From Mycobacterium xenopi (GTDB taxonomy: Bacteria; Actinomycetota; Actinomycetes; Mycobacteriales; Mycobacteriaceae): a stretch of DNA of 64,000 bases. The notes under the pieces are model-generated. The model worked only from the letters and a program-made list of their open reading frames with translations, was not told the DNA's origin and ran no database searches. A program made the translations under genes and the position numbers. Positions 17,293-27,016 of this stretch are shown one piece after another. Each line of letters begins with the position of its first letter. Within the stretch, counting starts at the first letter, position 1. The DNA lies in the NCBI RefSeq assembly GCF_009936235.1, contig NZ_AP022314.1, positions 868,001 through 932,000 on the forward strand, given 5' to 3'.

Positions 17293-18074
17293 TCCAGCAG
17301 GTCGACAACAGTCGAGAGCTCGGCACCGGTGAACAAAAACTCCTCGGCTTTTCGCAAATGGCGACTCCACAGCTCGCCGGCGCGCTCGGCCTCGCCGGCC
17401 TTGATCATGTCCACGATCATCCGGTGGGTTTTCGCTGACTTCTGCGCCGCCTGCTCGGCGCGGACGCCGGTGGTCGGCTGCAGTGACCGGTTGGCCTTCT
17501 CGATGATGTGGTGCAGCATCTCGTTGATCATCTGCAGCGTCTTGTTCTCCGAGAGCCGCGAGATAGCGGCGTGGAAGTCGGTCAGCTGGTCGACGGCTTC
17601 GGTGCCCGGCTTCAGCGCGGCTTCGGCTTCGACGATCTCCTCGAGTTTGGCGATCGCGGCGGGCTTCCGCTTGGTGGCAAGCTGCACGACCACGGGCACT
17701 TCGATGGTGACCCGAGCATCGTAGACGTCCTTTAATGTGACGCCCTCGTACTCGAGGATCAGGCCGGCGTAGCGGGCCAGCGTCTGGCGCTGTGGGCGAG
17801 TGACCCGGGCGCCGCCACGTACCCCACGCTCGACGTTGATCAGTGACTCGGACTCCAGTACCCGAAACGCTTCCCGTAGCGTGGGCCGGGACACGCCGAA
17901 TCGCTCCATCAGCTCGGATTCCGGTGGCAGCATGGTGCCTTCGGCGAGTTCGCCGCGGACCATCATTCGGCGCAGCACGGTGGCCACCCGTTCGGCCATC
18001 TTTGGTTCCCGAAGGCTATTGACCTCCACGTTGCCGCTCCCTCCGCTGGCGAATACGCCCCAAATACCATTCAT
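17289..18074 (-). CDS. FadR-subfamily GntR transcriptional regulator
   Basis: A 261-residue regulator. The winged helix at about residues 27-95 contains GTMLPPESELMERFGVSRPT and LREAFRVLESESLI. The C-terminal FCD-type all-helical domain (residues about 110-240) has the His-containing FHAAISRL and THRMIVDMI segments that usually bind metal and a carboxylate or acyl-CoA ligand. A near-palindrome abuts the start codon, fitting autorepression. The targets are probably the thioesterase and neighbouring dehydrogenase genes. Confidence 0.88.
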   Translation of the reverse strand: MNGIWGVFASGGSGNVEVNSLREPKMAERVATVLRRMMVRGELAEGTMLPPESELMERFGVSRPTLREAFRVLESESLINVERGVRGGARVTRPQRQTLARYAGLILEYEGVTLKDVYDARVTIEVPVVVQLATKRKPAAIAKLEEIVEAEAALKPGTEAVDQLTDFHAAISRLSENKTLQMINEMLHHIIEKANRSLQPTTGVRAEQAAQKSAKTHRMIVDMIKAGEAERAGELWSRHLRKAEEFLFTGAELSTVVDLLE

Positions 18075-18094
18075 TTAACTGTCTTACAGATTAA
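18075..18094. promoter_or_regulatory. Putative GntR/FadR operator
   Basis: TTAACTGTCTTACAGATTAA directly abuts the regulator start. Its core CTGT-N3-ACAG is a perfect inverted repeat with TTAA on both flanks, offset by one base. The location suits autoregulation. Confidence 0.45.
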
Positions 18095-18138
18095 CTGACG
18101 CGTGGGTAGCGACCCGCCACGAGTGAGCAACATCATCG

Positions 18139-19280
18139 TCAGTACCCCATGGCTCGGCCCACCAGGTCCTTCATGATTTCCGTGGTGCCGGCGTACAACC
18201 GCTGCACCCGCGAGTCGCGCCACAGCCGGGCCACCTCGTACTCGTTGATATAGCCGTAACCGCCGTGCATCTGCAGGCATCGGTCGACGATCTCCCACTG
18301 GATCTCCGAGGACCACCATTTCAACCCGGCGGCATCCTCGTCGGTGAGCGTGCCGTCATTGGCCGCCAGCACGCACTGGTCCAGGTAGGTCTGGGCAACG
18401 TCGAGCTTGGTCTGCATCTCGGCGATGAAGTGCCGGTTGACCTGGAACCTGCCGATCGGCTGACCGAAGGCGGTGCGTTCATGCGCGTAGGCCTTGGTCA
18501 ATTCGAGCGCCCTGCGCGCCGCCGGGACCGCGTAGCAGGCTACCCCCAACCGTTCGGTGGCCAGGTGTGAGACCAGATGGTAGAAGCCGCGATTGAGCTC
18601 GCCGACGAGGTTTTCCTTTGGTACCCGAACGTTGTCGAAGAACAATTCTGCGGTGTCGGCGGAGTGCTGACCGATCTTGTCGAGCTTGCGGCCACGGGTG
18701 AAGCCGGGCATGCCTTCTTCGATCATCAGCAGGCTGATTCCTCTGTGCCCCGCCGCGGGATCGGTCTTGACAGCGGTCAGCACCAGCGTGGACAGCAGAC
18801 CGTTGCTGATGAACGTCTTCTGACCGTTGACCACCCAATGGTCTCCTTCGTCGCGGGCGGTGGTCTTGATGCCTGCCAGGTCTGAGCCGGCGGCGGCTCA
18901 GACATCGCGATCGAGCCGATGTGCTCGCCGGCAATGAATTTGGGCAGCCAACGGTGCTTCTGTTCCTCAGTGGTCAGGTCGTTGAGGTAGGGCACCAGGA
19001 TGTCGTTGGCCACGCCGAAACCAAGGCCGACTGAGCCGGTGGCGAAGAACTCCTCGGCCATAATCTGGTTGAACCGGTAGTCGGTGACGCCGAGGCCGCC
19101 GTATTTCTCGGGCAGCGCCCACCCAATCAACCCGTGCTCGCCCGCGGCGCGCCAGGCTTGGCGGCTGACCTTGCCATCGCGTTCCCACTTCTCGGCATAC
19201 GGCGCACATTCGCGCTCGAAGTATTCCCGCGCGGTTGCCCGAAAGTCCTCGTGGACCTGTTCAAAAATGTTGCGGCGCAA
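18139..19280 (-). pseudogene. Acyl-CoA dehydrogenase with a -1 frameshift
   Basis: The N-terminal part starts at TTG 19280 after a clear GGAGG (FEQVHEDFRATAREYFEREC...GSIAMSEPP) and the C-terminal part lies in another frame (VNGQKTFISNGLLSTLVLTA...AGTTEIMKDLVGRAMGY). Family proteins read M-S-E-P-x-A-G-S-D-L here; adding one base near 18885-18900 restores that and gives a normal protein of about 380 residues. The lesion lies in GAGCCG-GCGG-CGGCTC, a GC-rich hairpin where both polymerase slippage and sequencing compression occur. Confidence 0.85.
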
Positions 19281-19304
19281 CGACGATCCTCCAGTCTGGT
19301 CTGG

Positions 19305-20279
19305 TCAGCCCCAGTCGATGATCGCGGGTAGCCAACGACCAGGGGAGTAGGTCTCGAAAAGCCGGTCGGCTAGCAGTGCCTCAAGCTGTTGGTAGGACCC
19401 GCATAGTGCATCGATCTGAAAGCCGCGGGTCACGTACCGGTGCAGTTCATGCTCGGCGGTCAGCCCGATGGCGCCGCACACCTGAAGCGCGGCGTCGGCC
19501 ACCTCTCGGTGCGCCCGTCCGGCCGCCGCCTTGGCGGTCTGTGCCGACATCCGCCCGCCATAGCGCCAGGTCTCACCCAGCAGCGCCCGGGCGCCCGCCA
19601 GGGTGGCCGCGGCATCGGCCAGCGCATGTCGGGGCGACTGGAAGGAGCCAATCGGCATTCCGAACTGGACGCGGGCGCTGATGTGGTCCACCGCGAGCCG
19701 CAACGCCCGGTCGGCCACCGCGACCAGCTCAGTGGCCAGTGCACGGTGCGCCGCCGAGATTGCCCGATTCCATTCGGTGGATGCCTCGATCAGCTCGCCG
19801 TCGAGCGCACCTGACACGTGCCACCAGCACACCGAGCCGTCGAACGTGTCCAGCCGGCTAGCGGTCAGCCGGTCGGCGTCGACGACGCCTACCGATACCG
19901 TGCCCATAGCACCTGATACCGGCACCACCATGCGGCCCCGTGGACATCCCACGACAATGCCGGCCACCTGGCCCTCGGCCGAGCTGGGAGTGCAGCTATC
20001 GGCGAGGTTGGGCAGCACGATTCCGTCGGCCGGTTCGTTAAGCAGCGCGGTCAGTTCGGCCAGCATGACTCGATCCAGACAGTCGGTGTGGGCTAGTGAG
20101 CGGCCCTGCGCACGAAACAACAGCTCACACGACTCAACAGGGTATTCGGCCTCGATGTCCGACCAGCCCAGCTCAGCCAGGCGCGGCCCGACGGCGACGT
20201 GGTCCGATTTGGTGGCCAGCTCTTCGAAGAGCCGGAACACCGCTTCCTCGATCATCGGCCAGGATTCGTCGACGCTCAC
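19305..20279 (-). CDS. Acyl-CoA dehydrogenase, short partner-subunit type
   Basis: A 324-residue protein beginning at a GTG that overlaps the preceding gene's stop (GTGA), reading MSVDESWPMIEEAVFRLFEE. It keeps the C-terminal half features (RVQFGMPIGSFQSPRHALAD; AALQVCGAIGLTAEHELHRY) but lacks the standard S-E-P-G-x-G-S-D motif. It is the expected divergent subunit of a heterotetrameric dehydrogenase with the 20276 protein. Confidence 0.85.
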   Translation of the reverse strand: MSVDESWPMIEEAVFRLFEELATKSDHVAVGPRLAELGWSDIEAEYPVESCELLFRAQGRSLAHTDCLDRVMLAELTALLNEPADGIVLPNLADSCTPSSAEGQVAGIVVGCPRGRMVVPVSGAMGTVSVGVVDADRLTASRLDTFDGSVCWWHVSGALDGELIEASTEWNRAISAAHRALATELVAVADRALRLAVDHISARVQFGMPIGSFQSPRHALADAAATLAGARALLGETWRYGGRMSAQTAKAAAGRAHREVADAALQVCGAIGLTAEHELHRYVTRGFQIDALCGSYQQLEALLADRLFETYSPGRWLPAIIDWG

Positions 20280-21481
20280 CGCTTCTCCTTCGGCAGGCCC
20301 AGGATGTGGTCGGCGATGATGCCGCGCTGGATTTCCGCAGTACCGCCCATGATGGTCGCCGCGCGGGAATACCACCATTCGGCCCGCGCTGTGTCGAGTT
20401 CGTCGCGGCTCGGCGAAACTTGCCCTTCTCGCGTGCCGGCGATCAGCCATTCCCGCTGCACATCAAGGATGAGGTCGTTGACCGCCTTTTCGGCCTTGCT
20501 GAACAGCAGCTTGTCCACACTGCTGGCAGGCCCGACGGTGTCGCCGCGCGCGAGGGCGCGGACAGTGGTCGCGGTGCGCGCCTGTGCTGCCACCACGTCG
20601 ATGTATACCCGAGCGAAGCGTTCGCGGGCGCTGGCCGAAGCGCCGCGGGTGGCCATGTCGGCGCGCAACCTGCCCAGCTCGGTCAGCACCTTGTTAAGCA
20701 CCGCGTAGCCATACATGCCGCGTTCGAACTGCATCAGGTGCATCGTCACGGCCCAGCCGCCGTCGACGTCCCCGATTAGCCGTTCGCGGGGCACCCGCAC
20801 GTCATCGAAGAAGACCTCCGCCAGCTCACGCCGCCCGCTCGCCAACGCGATGGGACGGACGGTGACCCCCGGACTGTCCGCATCGACCATGAACATTGTC
20901 AGGCCGCGGTGGCGGCTCTCCGGTGCACCGGTGCGGGCGAGCACCAGCAGCCTGGTAGCCGTCGGCCCCTGGCTGGTCCAGATCTTCTGGCCGCTGATCA
21001 CATACTTTCCCGAGCCGTCGGCGACCGCGCGGGTCCGCAGCGACGCCAGGTCACTGCCCGACTCGGGTTCGGAGAACCCCTGGGCCCACCACTCCGAACC
21101 GCTCAGATACGCCGGCAGGTGCTGTTCGGCCAACTGGGGCGCAAACTTGAGCACCGCCGGGCCCAGCACCTCCAGCGACCACTGCTGTGCGGGAATGGGC
21201 AGCATCGCATTGCCCAGTTCCTCGTAGTAGACGGCCCGGTGAATCTCGTTGCCGCCCAACCCTCCGGCCTGCTCGGGCCAGCCGAACCGGTTCCAGCCGA
21301 CGTCATGGAGTAGAGCCATCACCCGGGCGTCGTGGGCGAGGCCGTCTTCGGTGCTGCTGAAAAAAGCCTCTCGCCAATCATCCGCCCAATCTAGACCGGC
21401 TAGATAGCGTCGGAAGTCTTGCCGATACAGCGCGACATCCGCGACGTAGTCACGCCGGCGCTCGGCCACCGCTGTCGACAA
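20276..21481 (-). CDS. Acyl-CoA dehydrogenase
   Basis: About 401 residues from TTG 21481, which has GGAGG five bases upstream; the longer frame to 21580 overlaps the divergent aldehyde dehydrogenase. Motifs are GFSEPESGSDLASLRTRA, ISGQKIWTSQGPTATRL, and GGTAEIQRGIIADHILGLPK near the end. It oxidises an acyl-CoA with FAD and probably works with the overlapping 19305 protein. It heads a minus-strand run of three dehydrogenase genes. Confidence 0.88.
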   Translation of the reverse strand: MSTAVAERRRDYVADVALYRQDFRRYLAGLDWADDWREAFFSSTEDGLAHDARVMALLHDVGWNRFGWPEQAGGLGGNEIHRAVYYEELGNAMLPIPAQQWSLEVLGPAVLKFAPQLAEQHLPAYLSGSEWWAQGFSEPESGSDLASLRTRAVADGSGKYVISGQKIWTSQGPTATRLLVLARTGAPESRHRGLTMFMVDADSPGVTVRPIALASGRRELAEVFFDDVRVPRERLIGDVDGGWAVTMHLMQFERGMYGYAVLNKVLTELGRLRADMATRGASASARERFARVYIDVVAAQARTATTVRALARGDTVGPASSVDKLLFSKAEKAVNDLILDVQREWLIAGTREGQVSPSRDELDTARAEWWYSRAATIMGGTAEIQRGIIADHILGLPKEKR

Positions 21482-21567
21482 GGTAACCTCCGCATAATCC
21501 GATAAACAATTAGCTATAAGCAGTAGACTAGACCACATCCCGTATCCGCAAGCGAGAGGTTGGGCCA

Positions 21568-23064
21568 ATGTCGGTTTCACCGGTCGCCGCCACCACTGAC
21601 CGATTCAACCCGGAAACGCGCCTCTACATCGACGGTCGACTGCGTGACTCATCGACCGGCAAGACCGCCGACAACATCAACCCGGCCACTGAAGAAGTGC
21701 TCGGTGTGTGTACCGACGCCAGCTCCGATGACATGGAGGAGGCGATCGCCGCCGCGCGCCGGGCATTCGACACGACCGACTGGTCGACCAACCGCGAGTT
21801 CCGTCAACACTGTCTTCGGCAACTGCATAACGCGCTGCAGGAGGAGAAAGAGGACATGCGCGCCGAGCTGGTCGCGGAGGCCGGCGCCCCTGTCAGCTCC
21901 ACCTACATCGCGCAGTTGGACTGGCCGCTGGCCGACGCGGTGCGCTGGCCCGCGGAGTTCATCACGCAATTCCAATGGGAGCGAATGCTCGATCAGGACG
22001 CCAAGATGGGCGTGCCCTACAACCGAGTGGTCGTCAAGGAACCGATGGGGGTGGTTGGGGCCATCACCCCGTGGAATTTCCCGTTCGAAATCATCAGCAA
22101 CAAGATGGGTCAGATTCTGGCGACCGGGAACACGATGGTCCTCAAGCCGGCGATCGAAACACCGTGGAGCGCGCTGCGCTGGGGACGAATCATCGCCGAG
22201 AAGACCGACATTCCCGCGGGCGTGGTGAACATCGTGCCTGCCTCCGACAACGACATCGCCCAGCGGCTCGTTACCGACCCCCGCATCGACATGATCTCCT
22301 TCACCGGATCAACGGCCGTGGGCCGGCTGATCCAGCGACTGTCGGGCGACACCATGAAGCGCACTCTGCTTGAGCTGGGCGGCAAGTCGGCCTACATCGT
22401 GCTCGACGATGCCGACATGTCGGTTGCGCTGCCCGGCTGCATGGGCGCGTTGATCCACTCTGGGCAGGGTTGTGCGCTTGCCACCCGCATGTTGGTGCCC
22501 CGCCAGCTCTACGACCAGGCCGTCGAGGTGGCGACCGCGACATTCGCCGCAGTCGGGTGCGGGGATCCGGCCGATCCGGCCAACTTCTGTGGCCCGCTGG
22601 TGTCGGCCAGGCAACGCGACCGGGTGATGGACTACATCGCGGTCGGCAAACAGCAGGGCGGGCGGGTCACGGTCGGTGGCGGCGCGCCGCAGGGCTGCGA
22701 ACGCGGGTATTTCGTCGCACCAACGATTTTCGCTGATGTTACGCCGGACATGAAGATCTTCCAGGAGGAAATCTTCGGCCCGGTGCTCACCATTACTCCC
22801 TACGACGGCGGGGACGACGGCGCGGTGGCGCTAGCCAACAACTCGATGTACGGGCTGGCCGGGACAGTGATGGGCTCCAATGAGCGCGCGATGGCCGTGG
22901 CCCGCCGCATCCGAACCGGGTCGGTGAACGTCAACAGCGGCTTGTTCTACGGCGCCGACGCGCCGTTCGGTGGCTACAAGATGAGCGGTATCGGCCGGCA
23001 GAACGGCCTGGAGGGCTTTGAACAGCATCTGCAAACCAAGGTCATCGGCTATCCGCTGGCCTGA
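21568..23064 (+). CDS. Aldehyde dehydrogenase family protein
   Basis: A 498-residue NAD(P)-dependent aldehyde dehydrogenase. It has the cofactor motif GAITPWNFPF, SFTGSTAVGR, the general base Glu269 in LLELGGKSA and the nucleophile Cys302 in HSGQGCALAT, and ends FGGYKMSGIGRQNGLEGFEQ. It would oxidise an aldehyde to a carboxylic acid, which the CoA-transferase 14 bases downstream could then activate. First gene of a plus-strand run extending to 27874. Confidence 0.92.
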   Translation: MSVSPVAATTDRFNPETRLYIDGRLRDSSTGKTADNINPATEEVLGVCTDASSDDMEEAIAAARRAFDTTDWSTNREFRQHCLRQLHNALQEEKEDMRAELVAEAGAPVSSTYIAQLDWPLADAVRWPAEFITQFQWERMLDQDAKMGVPYNRVVVKEPMGVVGAITPWNFPFEIISNKMGQILATGNTMVLKPAIETPWSALRWGRIIAEKTDIPAGVVNIVPASDNDIAQRLVTDPRIDMISFTGSTAVGRLIQRLSGDTMKRTLLELGGKSAYIVLDDADMSVALPGCMGALIHSGQGCALATRMLVPRQLYDQAVEVATATFAAVGCGDPADPANFCGPLVSARQRDRVMDYIAVGKQQGGRVTVGGGAPQGCERGYFVAPTIFADVTPDMKIFQEEIFGPVLTITPYDGGDDGAVALANNSMYGLAGTVMGSNERAMAVARRIRTGSVNVNSGLFYGADAPFGGYKMSGIGRQNGLEGFEQHLQTKVIGYPLA

Positions 23065-23078
23065 CAAGTGAAGGAACC

Positions 23079-24290
23079 ATGAACGACATCCTCAGTGGTA
23101 TCCGGGTAATCGAACTCGCCTCCTGGTCTTTCGTCCCCTCGGCCGGCGCCGTACTGGCCGACTGGGGCGCGGACGTCATCAAGATCGAGCATCCGGAGAC
23201 CGGTGACCCGCAGCGGGGCCTAATCAGCTCGGGCATTGTTGCAGGCGCCAGCGGCGTCAACCATTTCATCGAGCAACCCAACCGAGGCAAACGCAGCATC
23301 GGGCTCGACATTTCGAGCCCGCAGGGTCACGAGCTACTCATGAAGCTAGTCGAGACCGCCGATGTTTTCCTCACCAACCTGCTGCCGGATTCCCGGCGGC
23401 GGATGGGGGTCGACGTCGAGCAGCTGCGGGCGCGCAACCCCAAGATCATCTACGCCCGCGGCCACGGATACGGCACCAAAGGAGAATTGGCCGATCACGG
23501 CGGCTTCGACCTCGCTGCGTACTGGGCGCGCGGCGGAATCGGTCACGCGTACGCGCTCGGCGACGGGTCCTATCCACCTATCCAGCGGCCCGCATTCGGT
23601 GACGTGTACGGCGGGCTGGCGATCGCCGCGGGCATCGCGGGAGCGCTGGTCAAGCGGGAACGCAGCGGCGAACCGTCGGTCGTTGACGTATCCCTGTTGG
23701 GTGCAGCGATCTGGCAACTCGGGCCCGATATCGTCGGTGCGGGTGTCACCGGGGCGGACATCCCAAAATTCCAGCTGGAGGACATGCCCAACCCGGTAGC
23801 TAGCATCTACAAGACCCGAGACGGCCGGTTCATCGCATTCGTGCTGTTACAGGCCGACCGGTTCTGGGCGGACTTTTGCAAGCGCATCAACCGGCCGGAC
23901 TTGATCGACGACGAGCGCTACGCCAACGCGGCGGTGCGCTTCGCGAATCGTGCTGACTGTATCGCCGAGCTTCGCAGGACCTTCGAGTCCGAAGATCTCG
24001 CCCACTGGGAGAAGGCGTTCGCCGGGTTCGACGGCGTCTGGGACGTGATGCGCACGGCCCACGAAGTGCACACCGACCCGCAGGCGTTGGCCAACGGTTA
24101 CCTGCCGCGGACCATCGACGCGAACAACAACGAGTTCGCCTTGGCCGCAAGCCCGGTGCAGTTCGACGATACGCCGCTGGAGTTAGGTCGTGCGCCGGGG
24201 CACGGCGAGCACACCGATGCTGTGCTGGCCGAACTGGGCTACAGCGAAGACGAGATCATCGACCTCAAGGTGAAGTCGGTGGTGTTGTAA
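23079..24290 (+). CDS. CaiB/BaiF family III CoA-transferase
   Basis: A 403-residue single-module CoA-transferase. The N-terminus GIRVIELASWSFVPSAGAVL and VIKIEHPETGDPQR are typical. The catalytic Asp is present in SVVDVSLLGA. The family forms interlocked homodimers and moves CoA onto carboxylates. Following an aldehyde dehydrogenase and preceding a VOC protein, it probably activates the acid product. The ATG follows GTGAAGGAACC. Confidence 0.92.
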   Translation: MNDILSGIRVIELASWSFVPSAGAVLADWGADVIKIEHPETGDPQRGLISSGIVAGASGVNHFIEQPNRGKRSIGLDISSPQGHELLMKLVETADVFLTNLLPDSRRRMGVDVEQLRARNPKIIYARGHGYGTKGELADHGGFDLAAYWARGGIGHAYALGDGSYPPIQRPAFGDVYGGLAIAAGIAGALVKRERSGEPSVVDVSLLGAAIWQLGPDIVGAGVTGADIPKFQLEDMPNPVASIYKTRDGRFIAFVLLQADRFWADFCKRINRPDLIDDERYANAAVRFANRADCIAELRRTFESEDLAHWEKAFAGFDGVWDVMRTAHEVHTDPQALANGYLPRTIDANNNEFALAASPVQFDDTPLELGRAPGHGEHTDAVLAELGYSEDEIIDLKVKSVVL

Positions 24291-24292
24291 CC

Positions 24293-25243
24293 GTGCCGGT
24301 CTCCGAGCATCTGGCGCGGCGCTTCCTGCACGTCAACCTCAACTGCGAATCGCTGAGTATTACCGAGAGGCTTTATGCGCAGCAGCTCGGGCTGTCCGCG
24401 CGGATGCGTACCGATCCCGCAGTGGCCACGGATGGCAGCATCTTGGGGCTGGATGGCGAAACATACTGTGCTACATCGTTTCTCTATGATGATAGGGGCG
24501 GGCGTGCTAGTTGCGCATTGGAGGTCATCGAGTATAGCAGTCCGCCATTGGAGCCCGATCCGAGCAGCGACCCGACGCGCCCCGGCATCCGGTCGACGTT
24601 GATGACCGTCGCCGACTTGGCGGGTACGGCAGCAATATTGCGGAACGCGGGTGGCATCGTCGGTGACCCGATTGAGGGGTTGATATCAGGCGCCAAGTCA
24701 GTGTTGGTGCTGGACCACGACGGTGCCGTGATCGAACTGGCCGACAGGTCTGCCGGTGTCGGGCCGGGGCGAGCAACGTTCGACGGGATCCGCATCGCGG
24801 CCATTGATGCATCTGCGACCGCGGGCTTTCTGACCGCCATCGGTTTCGCCGAGCTGCAGCCGCTGACTCGCACGAAGGTTTCAGCCGAGCAGCTCGCTCC
24901 CGGTGGGTCCACCGGCCTGGTTGACTGTATGGTGGCCCGCTTCGGCTTACCCGAGGATGGCGAGCAGTTTAGCCTCACCGTGGTGCAGCATCCCGACACC
25001 GCTCGCCACGATCCGGTGCCTTGGGGCGGTAACCGCCAGGGCCTCTACCGCTGTGCGCTGCGAGTCGAGAACCTTGAGAAAGCGCTATCACTGCTGCCGA
25101 ATTCCGTTGAGCGACAGGGTGAGCCGGTGTGGTGCCAGTTGCCGGGCACCAAGATCGACGGGCTCTACATCGCCTTCCTGCGCTCACCCGACGGCGTGGT
25201 GTTCGAGTTCGTCGAACGGCCGATGAAGCACTTCAATCGCTAG
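24293..25243 (+). CDS. VOC (glyoxalase/dioxygenase fold) family protein
   Basis: A 316-residue protein from GTG 24293, two bases after the CoA-transferase stop. The repeated vicinal-oxygen-chelate modules show as RRFLHVNLNCESLSITERLY, MTVADLAGTAAILRNAGG and LYRCALRVENLEKALSLL, so two beta-alpha-beta pairs are likely. VOC enzymes bind a divalent metal and act as isomerases, epimerases or ring-cleaving dioxygenases. The metal ligands cannot be assigned confidently and the reaction is unknown. Operon position links it to acyl-CoA metabolism. Confidence 0.75.
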   Translation: MPVSEHLARRFLHVNLNCESLSITERLYAQQLGLSARMRTDPAVATDGSILGLDGETYCATSFLYDDRGGRASCALEVIEYSSPPLEPDPSSDPTRPGIRSTLMTVADLAGTAAILRNAGGIVGDPIEGLISGAKSVLVLDHDGAVIELADRSAGVGPGRATFDGIRIAAIDASATAGFLTAIGFAELQPLTRTKVSAEQLAPGGSTGLVDCMVARFGLPEDGEQFSLTVVQHPDTARHDPVPWGGNRQGLYRCALRVENLEKALSLLPNSVERQGEPVWCQLPGTKIDGLYIAFLRSPDGVVFEFVERPMKHFNR

Positions 25244-25265
25244 CTGGCAAGGGAAGGGGTTCGTT

Positions 25266-26063
25266 GTGGATTTGGGCATTAAGGGCAGGGTGGCTCTGGT
25301 TGTCGGTGGCAGCAAGGGCATCGGATTCGAGGCCGCGAAGATGCTCGCGGACGAGGGGTGTCCGGTGGCGATTGTCGCGCGGAAGCGCGCCGATATCGAT
25401 GCTGCAGTCGAGGATGTTCAGCACCGCGGAGGTGAGGCGATGGGCATCCCGGCCGATATCACCCGGCGCGCCGACGTCGATGACGCTGTCCGGCAGGTTC
25501 GCGACAACTTCGGACCTCCGCTGATTGTCATCGGGCAGACTAAGTACCTGCGGACGGGGGATTTTGCCGATATCACCGACCCTCAGCCATACCGCGAGTC
25601 TTTCGAGGCCTACACGATCAGCCAGTTCCATCTGTTGCACGCCGTGCTGCCCGGAATGGTGGATGCGGGATGGGGCCGATATGTGCATATCGGGTCGGCG
25701 ACGGCCAAAGAACCCACCGGAAGCATTCATCACGTGGTCGCCAACGCCACCCGTCCGTCGACCATCGGCCTCCTCAAGACGGTCGCCGACGAGTACTCGC
25801 GCTACGGGATCAGCGTCAACACGGTAGCGCCTGGGTGGATCGAGACCGACAACGCGATCGATTACGTCAAGAACCACGTGGGACTGCATACCGACGAGCA
25901 GCGGCGCGAATTCATGCTTAACGACGCCCGAGTACCCGCTGGGCGGATGGGCAAGCCGGCGGAGATCGCATCGCTGGTCGTTTATCTGTGTTCTGAGCAC
26001 GCCGGATATATGACCGGGAACTGGATCGAGGTTGACGGCGGCCTGCACCGGTCAGCCTTCTGA
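25266..26063 (+). CDS. SDR oxidoreductase lacking the standard catalytic Tyr
   Basis: A 265-residue SDR from GTG 25266. The cofactor region GRVALVVGGSKGIGFEAAKM and the tail MTGNWIEVDGGLHRSAF are standard. The active-site region GSATAKEPTGSIHHVVANAT has no Y-x3-K: where Tyr is expected the sequence gives Asn-Ala-Thr-Arg-Pro. A known SDR subgroup has N-x-x-R here, so the protein may use altered chemistry rather than being dead. It lies between the VOC gene and another SDR. Confidence 0.8.
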   Translation: MDLGIKGRVALVVGGSKGIGFEAAKMLADEGCPVAIVARKRADIDAAVEDVQHRGGEAMGIPADITRRADVDDAVRQVRDNFGPPLIVIGQTKYLRTGDFADITDPQPYRESFEAYTISQFHLLHAVLPGMVDAGWGRYVHIGSATAKEPTGSIHHVVANATRPSTIGLLKTVADEYSRYGISVNTVAPGWIETDNAIDYVKNHVGLHTDEQRREFMLNDARVPAGRMGKPAEIASLVVYLCSEHAGYMTGNWIEVDGGLHRSAF

Positions 26064-26148
26064 GGAAGTCAGTGGCCGCCCCGCACGCCAGCAGGTCGTG
26101 CACGTGCAGGAAAGAGCACTAACCACAAACAAGTTGCGAGGGGTCGGA

Positions 26149-26961
26149 ATGGATTTGGGTCTTGCTGGTGCGACTGTCTGCGTCCAAGGCGGCACCAAGG
26201 GCATGGGCCGTGCCGCGGCCGAGTGCTTCGCGGCGGAGGGTGCTCGGGTTGTCGTGATGGCGCGTGAGCAGCGTGCCCTGGATGAGACAGTCCAACGACT
26301 CATTGAGTTGGGCAGCCCTGAATCGTTCGGCGTTTCGGTCGATGTGGCTAACGCCAGTGCTGTCGAGGCCGGTTTCGCGAAACTGGCTCAACGCTGGGGC
26401 CAACTGAACGCCCTAGTGTGCGCTGCGGGACCAGCGGTTTCGCAGCTTGGCTGGGAACACGTTTCCGATGAGCAGTTCATTGATGCCTACGTGGTCGGCG
26501 CATTAGCAGTGGTACGCTGTGCGCGTTGTGCGCTGCCGCTGCTGCGGGCAGCCGGTTGGGCGCGCATCGTTAACGTGTCGGCGATGTCGGCACGTAGCCA
26601 GGGATACGGTCTTATCGAATACACGGCCGCCAAGGCCGCATTGAACAGCATCACAAAGAATATGTCGCTTGAACTTGCGCCCGAAGGCATACTGTGTAAC
26701 ACGGTTTCGCCTGGCACTTTCATCACCGACCAGATGCGCCGCCATATCGCTACCCTGCCACCTGAGCAGGGCGTGCGCGCTGACGATCCCGATTCGGTGA
26801 TGAGCTATATCTCTAGCTCCTTCGGTATCCGCGCCGATCTCGGCCGCGCCGGCATGCCCGACGAAATAGGTCCTGTGATCTGTTTTCTCGCGTCCCGGCG
26901 CAACACTTACACGACTGGTGCGAACATCAACGTTGACGGCGGCTCGGCCTTCTACGCGTAG
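26149..26961 (+). CDS. SDR family oxidoreductase
   Basis: A 270-residue SDR starting MDLGLAGATVCVQGGTKGMG; the frame opens earlier at 26032 but that segment overlaps the previous gene and has no family sequence. The catalytic residues are present (NVSAMSARSQ...IEYTAAK), and it ends TTGANINVDGGSAFYA. It is related to the preceding SDR by its MDLG start but retains Tyr. An AACAAGTT core (26128-26135) lies just upstream of its start. Confidence 0.86.
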   Translation: MDLGLAGATVCVQGGTKGMGRAAAECFAAEGARVVVMAREQRALDETVQRLIELGSPESFGVSVDVANASAVEAGFAKLAQRWGQLNALVCAAGPAVSQLGWEHVSDEQFIDAYVVGALAVVRCARCALPLLRAAGWARIVNVSAMSARSQGYGLIEYTAAKAALNSITKNMSLELAPEGILCNTVSPGTFITDQMRRHIATLPPEQGVRADDPDSVMSYISSSFGIRADLGRAGMPDEIGPVICFLASRRNTYTTGANINVDGGSAFYA

Positions 26962-27016
26962 CTACGTGATCGCACGACAACAACAAATCTTTACCCAAGG
27001 GAATTGGCGAGGCACC

